NCBI GenBank assembly: GCA_964023205.1
Contig: OZ026835.1
Location: 45,295,083 to 45,359,082 of the forward strand
DNA: 64,000 nt
Direction: 5' to 3'
DNA from: Lutraria lutraria
Taxonomy: Eukaryota; Mollusca; Bivalvia; Venerida; Mactridae
This document shows positions 1 to 10,364 of this stretch, one piece after another. The first letter of the stretch is position 1. Every line of letters begins with the position of its first letter. Made by a program: the position numbers and the translations under genes. The notes beneath the pieces are model-generated. The model ran no database searches and was not told the DNA's origin. It saw only the letters and a list, made by a program, of their open reading frames with translations.

Positions 1-282
1 CAGGCAAATTACGTGTAATTATGCTTGTAGATTCGTTGATAATACACATATGTTAAAACAACATTGAATAAAGTGCATATTTATTTATCTATCAAATACA
101 TATGTAGTTAAAACAAAAATCCAAAATGATGACGAACGAGCACTTACTATCCGACTGTAATAGTAAAATGAGAATATTGTCAAAATTTTACAAAGAACTA
201 CATGTACTAAATATGTTAGTAAGGAAGATACCATTTTTATGATTTTATATACAATGTGTCTCGGGTCGTCCGCAGACGGACA

Positions 283-483
283 TACTGTGGAATCATTAAT
301 TTTCGTTGGGGATTTAATTTCGTGGATCGACTCATCCACGAAATCAAATCCCCACGAATTCAAATGCGGAGATAAGGCATTTCTTTTCAAAAATCAAAAT
401 CCACGAATTTATATCCCACGAAATAGCCATTTTAGTAAAAACCACGAAAATTGAACCGAACGAAAATTAATGATTCCACAGTA
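283..483. mobile_element. Palindromic MITE, copy 1
   Basis: This short element has terminal inverted repeats. It opens with TACTGTGGAATCATTAATTT and closes with the reverse complement ending CCACAGTA, and a TA lies at each edge as a possible target duplication. Near its left end, an inner hairpin pairs ATTTCGTGGAT with ATCCACGAAAT. Related copies lie at 12441-12638 and 14021-14175. There is no transposase, so it is non-autonomous. The superfamily is not assigned; a TA target would fit Tc1/mariner-like or similar elements. Open frames through it are by-products of the repeat. Confidence 0.85.
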
Positions 484-925
484 ATTGTCAGTACTTCCAA
501 TCGGTCCTCTCGTTCATGCATTTTCCTAGCACCTCAGGACTTTCAGCTGAGGCGTCTGGTATCAGGATGTGCATCACTGTTGAACCAGGGATACCTAGAT
601 TTCGCTTCTCATGAGTTTGGGTCCACGAAACAACTTTGATGACTGGCAACCCGTAGTGCCTGTGGTGTAATGTAGTTTTGAAGAAAAAAAACTGTTGATT
701 TTCAAGCAACAACAACGACGGGGATGACGACAGCAATAACAGAAAATATTCAAAACTTGTGATGGGAATGCCAGTTTTTCACTCATTAAACTTAAAAGGG
801 AAGGAAAAGTGTGCTGTAAGAATTTTGAAATAGAATGACACGATTATGATTATATTCATGTTAATGATAAGAAAGGTCACGTGACACATTGACGACCATC
901 TGTCTGACCTTCGTGTATAGAAACC
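484..925. other. Non-coding stretch upstream of Kazal gene 1
   Basis: No gene, RNA or recognisable repeat was found here. It contains the distal upstream region of the Kazal gene that starts at 990. Confidence 0.5.
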
Positions 926-932
926 TATTTAA
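926..932 (+). promoter_or_regulatory. Probable TATA element of Kazal gene 1
   Basis: TATTTAA lies 58 bases before the start codon at 990. That spacing allows a short 5' UTR of about 30 bases. It is the only TATA-like word in the proximal region. No experimental start is visible. Confidence 0.45.
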
Positions 933-989
933 GAACAGGCGATTCATTACAGGATTCCACTTACTGGTACCACTTGTAGACTTTTCAGG

Positions 990-2919
990 ATGAAATTATT
1001 GATTGTGCTTGTGGCGATTTTGCCAGGTATGACAATGCCTTCTTATTAAAAATTGCTTTACCATTTGCTACGCGCTCTTATACATATGTCACAGCTAGTA
1101 CTGTGTTACAACGTAGCAATCGTTGATATGGAAAACAAAAGTTTGATAACTGTTTGGAAAGTTAACACTGAGAATCCTACCACTCCTCTTTACTGATTAT
1201 TTCAAAACGTTACTTAATTGATTCTAAATTACTTAATTGTCATTTGTAAACTAGACTTGGTGTTGTGTGTTTATCGCACCCGTCTGGTCAGCTCAGTGGT
1301 TAGATACTCACACAATCATGTAACATCCTGTGTTGAATTGTCCTCCACCTCTAAACTATGTGGGGTAGCTTGGCAGAAGATCGCGGATAGAATGTGGTTA
1401 GTACTGGTTTATGACTAAATGAAGTCAAGGGAAGCTTGTTAGGATAATTTCCCACCATGATGTAACTGAAATAATGTTGAAAATGGCGTTAAATCGTTGA
1501 AATAAATAAATGTGTGTGAGCTAAATCTTCATTTCGACTCTCATACGTTGGTCTCTTGTTTACAAGAACATGTACACGAGCCATTAATTTACTAAATGGT
1601 TCAACGCATATTTGAAGTAAGAAATATGTTTTTTCTAAACCTGTATTATTGTTTACACTTGTACATTATTCTTAAGGTTGTCTTTGTGCATCTATCAGAC
1701 AGACTTGTCCACTAATCTGTCCAGCTAATTGGGACCCACTTTGCGGAAGCGATGGAAAGACTTATTGTAAGTTTGTGCTTATGTGTTACATGTATATAAA
1801 AACTAATAATTACAAATATATGAATGACACTTATGTTTTGACAAGTAGTGCAATGATGTCATATTGGACCATACTTAATTTTGGTACAATTCATGAAAAT
1901 AAATTTTAGTGTAAAAAAATTGTAATAATAATAATGTCCAACTTAAGCTACACTTACTTATTGCAGGATTCGTAAAATGCCATCCAATAAACTGATTAAA
2001 ACATACATTGTGTTGATAGTATACTAACAGGAATGTAATCAGTCATATTCAGTTTCTTCTATGGATTCGTATATCATACATGTACTGGCATGTACTTTGT
2101 CATACATTGTGACAGGTATGTCACAATTCTGGAATGTGATAACTCCACTTAGGAGAATTTATTGCTTTTATTATACATTTCAGCCAACAAGTGTTCACTG
2201 TCTTCGGCTACTTGTCATGATTCAAGCATCACCTTAGCACACACTGGAGAGTGTGGAGCTACTACAATGCCACCATGTCCAGCGATGATGTGCTTTGCCT
2301 TATATGATCCCGTCTGTGGATCTGACGGAAAAACATACAGTACGTGCTAATCTTCTCCTAGTCGTACTTAGGTCACCCCCTTTACTCCAATATCCTTCCA
2401 TTCCAAAACCCAATTTGTTGGTATGCATCTTGACATTCCATACCTCCTTACGAGTATCTTCTAATAACTTCTGTACCACCTCGAAGACACGACCCTTTTT
2501 GTCCAAGGATATATTCCGACATCGTTCTACTTCTTATTCTGTTAGTATATCATGTTTCCTCTAAATCTCAATTTTCAGTTCGCTCCCTGTGGGAGCCTCC
2601 CACACACCATCTTCAAGTTCTTGGCAATACTTCTTTGTATACTGAAATGTATCGGGAATATTTTAGAGTCGCCGATAATAACTCTATCAATGCTTGTACA
2701 CTAATGAATATTAACGACAAACAGAAAGTGTTTTTTGTTTGTGTCATTTAATGTCATTACAACATAAATGCTGTGTAGGTATATGTAAACGTTGCCAACT
2801 GGCTGATGTACATTTTGTGCTTTTTAGGTAACGAGTGTACTTTCCGCACCGCTAACTGTCATGGTGGGATGACGGTCGCTTACAAAGGAGCATGTTCAGG
2901 CGATCTTGTTGTCAGTTAA
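990..2919 (+). CDS. Secreted two-domain Kazal-type serine protease inhibitor (gene 1)
   Basis: Four coding exons (990-1026, 1677-1766, 2184-2339, 2828-2919) join in frame to 124 residues. All three introns are GT-AG and phase 1. Residues 1-13 (MKLLIVLVAILPG) form a very short hydrophobic signal peptide; cleavage could be a few residues later. Kazal domain 1 runs about 14-66 and contains CPANWDPLCGSDGKTY. Domain 2 runs about 74-117 and contains CFALYDPVCGSDGKTY. The conserved Cys pattern of both is intact. By alignment with classical Kazal domains (C-x-P1) the reactive-site P1 residues are Ala29 and Ala81. Small P1 residues usually favour elastase- or subtilisin-like proteases over trypsin. 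The last exon adds a short tail, SGDLVVS. The start was chosen because it gives the signal peptide and because the paralogue at 8230 has an equally long 37-base first coding exon. The role is inferred as an extracellular inhibitor in defence or digestion. Confidence 0.93.
1265..1512 (+). mobile_element. tRNA-derived SINE in intron 1 of Kazal gene 1 (B box lost)
   Basis: A pol III A-box-like segment (GGTCAGCTCAGTGGTTAG, about 1287-1304) is followed by a body that shares TGTGGGGTAGCTTGG and AATGTGGTTAGTACTGGTT with the copy at 55178. It ends in GTTGAAAATGGCGTTAAA and an AAATAAATAAA tail. The roughly 60 bases carrying the B box in the other copy are absent here. The architecture resembles the molluscan V-SINE/Meta-SINE type (for example RUDI), but the family was not confirmed. 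Confidence 0.75.
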
Positions 2920-2970
2920 ATGGGCTGAGAAATATTAAAATGTGTTCTTCTGATAATGATGTTGTGATAA

Positions 2971-2976
2971 AATAAA
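2971..2976 (+). promoter_or_regulatory. Polyadenylation signal of Kazal gene 1
   Basis: AATAAA lies 52 bases after the stop codon that ends at 2919, a normal distance for a short 3' UTR. Confidence 0.7.
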
Positions 2977-5976
2977 TATCAGTCAGTATGTTAGCTTACA
3001 TAGGCTTTGTGCGTTTTGTTTCTTGTTATTTAATTTACGGACAATATAAAGGTCTCCCTTCCCCTGAATAGATATGCAAGTAGACAAACCTGTAAATAAA
3101 TACGGTCACCCTGTGAATAAAGGCCATTCCTTTAAGGAAAGCTTTAAAGGTTCTGCAGTTTTTCGGAACTACAAAGCATTCAAAAGTTGAATTTCTGTGT
3201 AGGTGAGGTATTCAGACAGAAGTGATACGCTTTCTACACCCGCAATGCTGTTCCACATGCGTTCAGTACTTTGATTTATGTTTCCCCATCTGATCACCAA
3301 AATTAGTTCAGTAATTAGCATATTTAGTCTGGAGTACCTGCCCCTTTGTATACAAAATAATACATTGCTAATGCCACAAGGTACATGTAATCGACCAATA
3401 ACATGCATTAATTCAGTTAATTTTAATCAGTCCATAAATGGATTTTCCAGCATGTTAAATTCTAAGTAATTAATTCAATATTGAAGGATCATGACAATGT
3501 ACATAAGTATACATTTGATAATTGCAATACACTTATATATTTGTGAAACAATCAAATTTACTCATTTTACAATGACGATATGTTCAGTTTGAGCAACTAT
3601 CCGAAATTACACCATCTTGATATTTATCCGAAACCTACTCAACTTATGTAAAATGTAAAATCTCATACATGAAGACATGCTCGAAGATAAACAATTTCCC
3701 GATGGATCCTCTTTTTAAATATCAGGTTGACTCACAGTTATCATCACGTCATCCATGAATTCAATGATATGAGACTTCTATTGTATTTACAATAGAAGCT
3801 ATGAACCTGACCATTAGCATACACAGCACGCACATCAATTATGACGTCACCATTCCACTGATGGTAAACATTGTAGTATTCCGAGGTAAAGGATTGTTTA
3901 GATTTTTTATTACTGTTTTGTGTCGCTCGATTTTGCATAGCTATCTGATTTTAACTTGAATGCTCGTAATACAATAATTTGTATTTATGCTATTGACTTG
4001 AACATTGGAACTGTTTTCGTAGGCGTAAGGTTAATGGAAGCTCTTCGGTATGCAGTAAAATTAAAACCGACCGACTGTTTAGGAGTGGTCTTAACCTTAA
4101 GTTCGTACCGAATAATTATAAAACCGTCAATAATAATTATTATTTAAAACAAAATTTCGCATTAATGGCCGTTGTTCACATATTTGACTTTACATTTTAC
4201 TTGTTGTCTATCAGCTGGGACACAATGTAAAGTAGTGCATAGGAAAATGAACGTTAGAAAATCCACTAGTTATTCCGACATTGATCTCCGGTTTCCTATT
4301 GTTAATTGTACATGTTCTGATAAGTAAGATGATGTCCACAAGAAGTTCATTGTATTAAAAGTTAAAATTGTTTAACTGTTTAATTGTTAAATCATAGTTT
4401 TCCTAAAGTTGTTCGTTGATTTAGGGGAAGGTGTAATCTCTGTTCTTTTATATCGAAATGAAGGAATCGTAGTTGCCTATACTTTCTGTAAAGTTGACCT
4501 TTATAGAGCCGACACAATAAAAGTACGTTTCTTAATTTCAAAGATACAAAAATTAGTGCGAAAAAGCATGACTGGCAAGTAATATACAAAATACTGTCAT
4601 CCGACGTGGTTCAATTGTCGTTAAGAGTTATATCCACTGACAACAATGGGCCTGTTAATGATTGGTTCCCATTGACTCTGTGCCTTTGTGCACTGTGACA
4701 ACGGGTCTGTTAATGACTGGAAAATCAAAGAATTCGATTTAGCTGACTCAGCTATTTCCAGAAGACACAAGTGTGTTTTTCTGTTTGAAAGTAATGAGCT
4801 CCTACAGACGCAGGCATTTTAAAGAGGGAAATACATGTACATGTTCTATCAATTGCATGTCACATAGTATTATTGAAAAAAAATGTTGAAGTAAGTCGAG
4901 GTTGATTAGATGTAACTTAATAGTTGAATTAACATGGCAGGACGATAGCCTTATACATGGATACATTGTTAGTATAGACACAGAACATTCACACGGCACC
5001 GATATCGTACAAAATAAACGAACCTTAACCATTCTTTTTTTTTCATTTTACGACCGAATTCGTTAACCTTGTCCTCGTATACTAGGATTGGTGTGTTTGA
5101 CTACGATACTATTAGATAAGAGAAGAGTTGATTCAGGACACTTCTAGTCTGGTGTGCCGAGCTTTAATTGGACTATTTTCGTAAAAATACTATCTTTTAT
5201 CTAATACAATAATGTAATTGGATTCATATTTAGGAACAGTTTGTGATAGTGAATACATAAGTACGAGCGTAGAATGCATCATCAAGTCCAAAACTGACCT
5301 CTTAAAATTGTATATTGTTGAATCATGATGTATTGCCTCTTGCCCGGAAGTTCCATGGTTTACTATGTTTGCACCGAATTACATTATTGTGACCGCTTAT
5401 TATCTAGAGAATTAAACAGATGGTTTCAATATATCTCCCGTTATTATATTTATTTGACGTCAATTAATGAAATTGACGCCCTAAAATACGAGGCAATACG
5501 GATTTTATACGCAACTGTACCGGTTTTCGGATAGTGAAATTATCCGAAAATTAAAAGCTTGTTTATTTTGTTAAAAATGTTCAGATTTTGGCCTATTTTA
5601 TTTTTTATGTATGTTATCATATACATGATCGTTTTATAACAAAATAAATTCTGTACCATTTAGTCCTACCCCATCTTTTAATTTAACTGGACTATTACGT
5701 TTGAAATCTACAATACTGGTCAATAATTGTCAGTGTTAAAAGTACAGGATGTTGAACACGCGGCCGATTTCTTAGACTGGTATGTCACTTATGTCTATAG
5801 TGTCAATAAAATGTTTGGAGTTCGATGGGAATATAGCAACAGGAGCGCAATTGAGATCCAGTTTTATATCAACGCCATGCTCGATTAATACAGCTATAGC
5901 TACATGTATATAAGAAAGGACACAAAAAGATGTATATAAGCAAAACGCCATTCAAATACAATTTAGTCTTAAACTA
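2977..5976. other. Intergenic region between the convergent Kazal genes
   Basis: No coding potential beyond short random frames was found. It contains two small repeat fragments: 3087-3150, resembling the MITE at 34888, and 3226-3284, a deleted copy of the family seen at 12131, 21065 and 30985. TTATCCGAAAA-type words near 5525-5555 recall pogo/Tigger ends. The rest appears unique and A+T-rich. Confidence 0.5.
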
Positions 5977-5982
5977 TTTATT
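5977..5982 (-). promoter_or_regulatory. Polyadenylation signal of Kazal gene 2
   Basis: TTTATT on the plus strand reads AATAAA on the minus strand, 49 bases beyond the stop codon at 6031-6033. Confidence 0.6.
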
Positions 5983-6030
5983 TTTTAACTCATATGAACA
6001 ATCAGATGAATATCTTTTCTTCAGCTGAAT

Positions 6031-8230
6031 TTAGCAAGTCCCTTCGTGAACAATGTATAGATCATGGTTACAATTTGCCGCCTGAAACACGCATTTATTA
6101 CCTGAAAAAAAAAAACACACAACAAATTAGATATATTCAAGTATGCATGTAACTGCTTTGTTTTGATGGGGACGGGTGCGTCAACTTTTTCGGTCACGGC
6201 GAATGGTGTTTTTTATTGCACACGCCAAGAAAGCCACGATCTCACATTTGGAATTCCTTATTTGCAACGCGCAAATAACGGGGTATTACGGCATGGTCAT
6301 GCAATTGTTTCGACCAATCTAACCCGCAGATATACCCACAACATATTGACAAAATGCACGAAGTTATGAAATATCGTCGAATGAGATCAATCAATTTATC
6401 ACGTCAAACAACCAGGAACTAGGGATGATTCTGGTGAAGAATTGCTTCAGCTGACCCTAACCATGTACGTGTACACATTGAAGTCTCGATTTATAAACAA
6501 AATAATTATCTTGTGTTGATAATCCTAAAATGGAAAATGTTTCATAAAAAAAACTTACTGTACGTTTTTCCATCTGATCCACAGACAGGACTCCAGAGTG
6601 TTATGCAAATTGTGGGAGGACATGCACGGCGTACAGGTGCACAATCCCCTGTTTTGATTAACTTAATGGATGCGTCTGCACAGTTAGCCGACTCCAGTGC
6701 GCACAGGTTGGCTGAAAGAAGCACAAACCCAAACTTATTTTAATATTCTTATGGCGTTTGTTTTGTGAACTATTTCTGCACGATGTGACACAATAATGTA
6801 GTAGGAGACTCAGGATCTTAGTAAGAAGTTGTATGAGTGCTGGACTGCTAAACGAAAAGTTGCTGGTTTGAATCTCGGCTCTGCCATTCAATATTTCAGG
6901 GATGCTTATTCAGTGTCACCATCTCATCTACCAATTTATGTATTTTAGTTTTTAAAGAAACACCTGAGGTGTGTATTTGTGATTTAAACCGGACACGATA
7001 AGAACCAGGATAAAGTATTAAAAAAAGTGTATGGTCACAAATATCCGGTACTCCTGTACCTTCTCGTGAGGCTCTGAGATGTCCGTAGCTGACGAATGGG
7101 CCGTTAAACATTATATAAATAAATATTTGTAGAACATTAATTGAAACAATAAACAGTGGTACCAAAATAGATCCACAGACCTCCACCTACAGTGCCAGCA
7201 TATAATGGCCTTGTTGACAATCTTAATTGTTTTGGCAGGATGGCATGGACAAGGTTTTGAGCATTATAATAGAGATTTAATAATTAATAAAAACGTTTGC
7301 TACTAAATAAAATGCAATAAAAAGAAACAACGTCATCTTTATAAGCTATTAACATTTACTGACTCGCCAGGTAACTGGGAATATAAAACGAACTCGTGTA
7401 TGGAACTTACAGTAAGTATGACCATCTGATCCACAAACTGGATCAAAATTGGCGGGACATATTCTCAGACAACTCGTATCTCTTGTCAGAGAAGCACACA
7501 TACATCCTTAAATAGAAAATAAAAGACAACATGTACACGGCCCTTTCGTATGTATACGTATAATTAATTCAACCGGTTCCGGTTTACTATCTTACTGAAT
7601 CCAGTTAGTGCCATGTGAAATGTCGTCCGTCGCCCCCTCCCCCAAACGAGATGCACGATATTGTGATACGATTTGCAATTATGCGATACTACATCTTGAC
7701 ATATTATGATAAAAACCGGCAACTCGAGGCACGACAATGCGAAGCGACATCGTGACATTTTCACAAATGTCATATCGCATTGTCGGCCATCGTATTCATG
7801 CGTCGTATCGCATTGTCGCGGTGTCGTATCGCAATGTCATGCGTCGCGTGTTGAGGGGGGGGGGGGGCGTCATTTCACATGGCACTTACAGGATTCCGTA
7901 CTCTGGTTCGACTGTCGCGAGAAGCGCGTGTTTCTTCGTGTTTATATCAAGAGGAAAAGTAAGCAGGTAATGGCGGCGAGGTTAGTACTGGCTGAAACCG
8001 GAGGAATATTGTTTGTGGAAACCTGATTGCAGTGCATTCATACTTCACATAAGATACTTCTTTAGATGAGAGATTACACTTAATCCGAAACGAACGAACC
8101 AACCAACAAACAAAATTAATCTTCCCGCTTAGTGCTGTTAAACTATTTGATTTCTTTATAGATTCAGAATAAACAAAATCACTATACTTATACCATGGAC
8201 AATAGCCAGCAACACAATAATAGCCTTCAT
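6031..8230 (-). CDS. Secreted two-domain Kazal-type serine protease inhibitor (gene 2)
   Basis: Four coding exons on the minus strand (8230-8194, 7506-7411, 6711-6559, 6101-6031) join in frame to 118 residues. The three introns are GT-AG and phase 1, cutting the protein at the same places as in gene 1. Residues 1-13 (MKAIIVLLAIVHG) form a short signal peptide. Kazal domain 1 spans about 14-68 (CPANFDPVCGSDGHTY) and domain 2 about 75-118 (CITLWSPVCGSDGKTY). The final residue is the last domain cysteine, so the short tail of gene 1 is missing. Predicted P1 residues are Ala31 and Thr82, again small, which fits elastase- or subtilisin-type targets better than trypsin. Genes 1 and 2 face each other about 3.1 kb apart, as expected for an inverted duplication. 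Introns 1 and 2 carry a TIR element and a SINE-like fragment. The function is inferred from the family. Confidence 0.92.
6812..6900 (+). mobile_element. tRNA-like SINE head in intron 2 of Kazal gene 2
   Basis: The segment GCTGGTTTGAATCTCGGCTC matches a pol III B box (GGTTTGAATC), preceded by a tRNA-like stretch. The A box is degenerate and no body shared with the other SINEs of the window is seen. It is called a SINE fragment rather than a tRNA gene because no acceptor stem can be folded by eye. Confidence 0.4.
7595..7897. mobile_element. TIR element with short internal repeats, in intron 1 of Kazal gene 2
   Basis: The left end reads GAATCCAGTTAGTGCCATGT and continues GAAATG. The right end is its near-exact reverse complement (CATTTCACATGGCACTTACAGGATTC). 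The inner part carries G- or C-runs next to both ends and several variants of TCGTATCGCATTGTCG. There is no transposase. Open frames of about 100 codons through it on the plus strand are by-products. Superfamily unknown. Confidence 0.7.
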
Positions 8231-8498
8231 CTTCAGATCTGTGATCACGTAACAATGAATAATGTGTCCTGTGGTATACCAATGTCTATCAAAGACCTCA
8301 AGTCTTGTTCTTATCTCATTATTACAGATAAAGCCACATGTACAGATCAGGAAAGTGGACTAGGACATGTTTCCTAAACCAGATGCCTGACAACCATATA
8401 ATTTATTCATGAGCTACACATGTATTATATCTTGGCTAAATACAACTGTAGTTTTTTATGACAACATGCAGTATTAGCGTGGCGTTTTGCTAAGATTA

Positions 8499-10090
8499 TG
8501 ATATTTCATATGGCTCTATGATATTTGGTAAGGTTCCATGATATTTTATATGGTTCCGTGATATTTTGTATGGTTCCATGATATTTTGTATGGTTCCGTG
8601 ATATTTTATATGGTTCCGTAATATTTTATATGGTTCCATGATATTTTGTATAGTTCCATAATATTTTATATATTTCCGTGATATTTTGTATGGTTCCATG
8701 ATATTTTATATATTTCCGTGATATTTTGTATGGTTTCATGATATTTTATATAGTTTCATGATATTTTATATATTTCCGTGATATTTTGTATGGTTTCATG
8801 ATATTTGATATGGTTCTTTGATATATTGTATAGTTCCGTGATGTTTTAGCTCCATATGTTTCCATGATATTTTACAAATGTTTATGGTTCCATGATATTT
8901 TATATAGTTCCATGATATTTCATATAGTTCCATGATGTTTTGTATAGTTCTCTGATAGTTTAGCTCTATATGTTTCCTTAGTATTTAACAAACGTTCATG
9001 GTTTCATGATATTTTATATGGTTTCATGATATTTGATATGGTTCTTTGATATATTGTATAGTTCCGTGATGTTTTAGCTCCATATGTTTCCATGATATTT
9101 TACAAATGTTTATGGTTCCATGATATTTTATATGGTTCCATGATATTTCATATAGTTCCATGATGTTTTGTATAGTTCTCTGATAGTTTAGCTCTATATG
9201 TTTCCTTAGTATTTAACAAACGTTCATGGTTTCATGATATCTTATATGGTTTCATGATATTTCATATAGTTCCGTGATATTTTATATGGTTCCAATATAT
9301 TTGATATGGTTCCATGATATTTTTATAGTTCCATGATATCTTTTATGGTTCCGTGATATTTTTTATGGTTCCATGATATTTTATTTAGTTCCATGCTATG
9401 TTATATAAATTCATGATATTTGATATGGTACCGTGATATTTAGTATAGTTCCGTATAATTATGTCTTCGTGATATTTTACAAATCATGGTTCCATGATAT
9501 TTTAAATGGTTTCATGATAGTTCATATAGTTCCGTGATAATTTATATGGTTTCATGATATTTTATATGGTTTCATGATATTTCATATACATGTAGTTCCG
9601 TGATATTTTATATGGTTCCAATATATTTTATATGGTTCCAATATATTTTATATGGTTCCATGATATTTTTATGGTTCCGTGATATTTTCTATGGTTCCAT
9701 GATATTTTATTTAGTTCCATGCTATTTTATATAGATTTGATATGGTTCCGTGATATTTAGTAGTTCCGTATAATTATGTCTTCGTGATATTTTACAAGTT
9801 TCATGATTCCTTGATATTTTATATTGTTCTATGGTATTTTATATAGTGCGGTGATATTTTATATGGTTTCATGATATTTTATATAGTTCCATGATATTTT
9901 AGCTCTATATGTCTCCTTGATATTTTACAAATGTTTATGGTTCCATGATATTTTATATGGTTTCATGATATTTCATACACGTGATATTTTGTATAGTTCC
10001 TTGATAGTTTTGCTCTATATGTCTTCATGATATTTTACAAATGTTTATGGTTCCATGATATTTTATATCGTTTCATGATATTTATATGTT
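8499..10090. repeat. 20-bp minisatellite with higher-order structure
   Basis: Units of the type ATGATATTTTATATGGTTCC repeat for about 1.6 kb, just 3' of the GH10 gene and 5' of Kazal gene 2. Units differ by C/T (TTCCATG, TTCCGTG, TTTCATG) and by the word after TTT. A block of variant units with TTTAGCTC inserts recurs at an offset of about 228 bp (8821 and 9049). Another with GTATAATTATGTC recurs at about 315 bp (9451 and 9766). No gene lies inside. Confidence 0.92.
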
Positions 10091-10337
10091 TTTTGCGTTA
10101 TTTTTTATAAATTTACACAAATCGATGCATGATTTGTCATTTTGTAATAGAAAGTGTTATACTATACATTGGTACATATATTCAGTTTGTATAATTATCT
10201 GAACAGCAAATAAAAATATAGTGTTTTTTACAAAAGCAAAACAGACAAACTTTGAGCTATAATTTATATTTTGTTGTCCATGCAAAACCACATACTTGTA
10301 TAAGATAACATAAAATAAGCAAACTGGCTGACTAAGA

Positions 10338-10343
10338 TTTATT
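10338..10343 (-). promoter_or_regulatory. Polyadenylation signal of the GH10 gene
   Basis: TTTATT on the plus strand reads AATAAA on the minus strand, 22 bases beyond the stop codon at 10365-10367. The 3' UTR would be very short. Confidence 0.6.
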
Positions 10344-10364
10344 ATGATTGTAAAGACATTAAGA

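Noticed and set aside
239..454. 71-codon plus-strand open frame
   Set aside because: Lies across the MITE at 283-483 and reads through its inverted repeats; no protein signature.
7131..7200. Possible extra Kazal exon (GATCCACAGACC word)
   Set aside because: Only the VCGS-like word matches; the frame lacks the other cysteines and splice sites, and the four-exon model is already complete.
7706..8026. 106-codon plus-strand open frame
   Set aside because: Runs through the TIR element in Kazal gene 2 intron 1 and is antisense to the gene.
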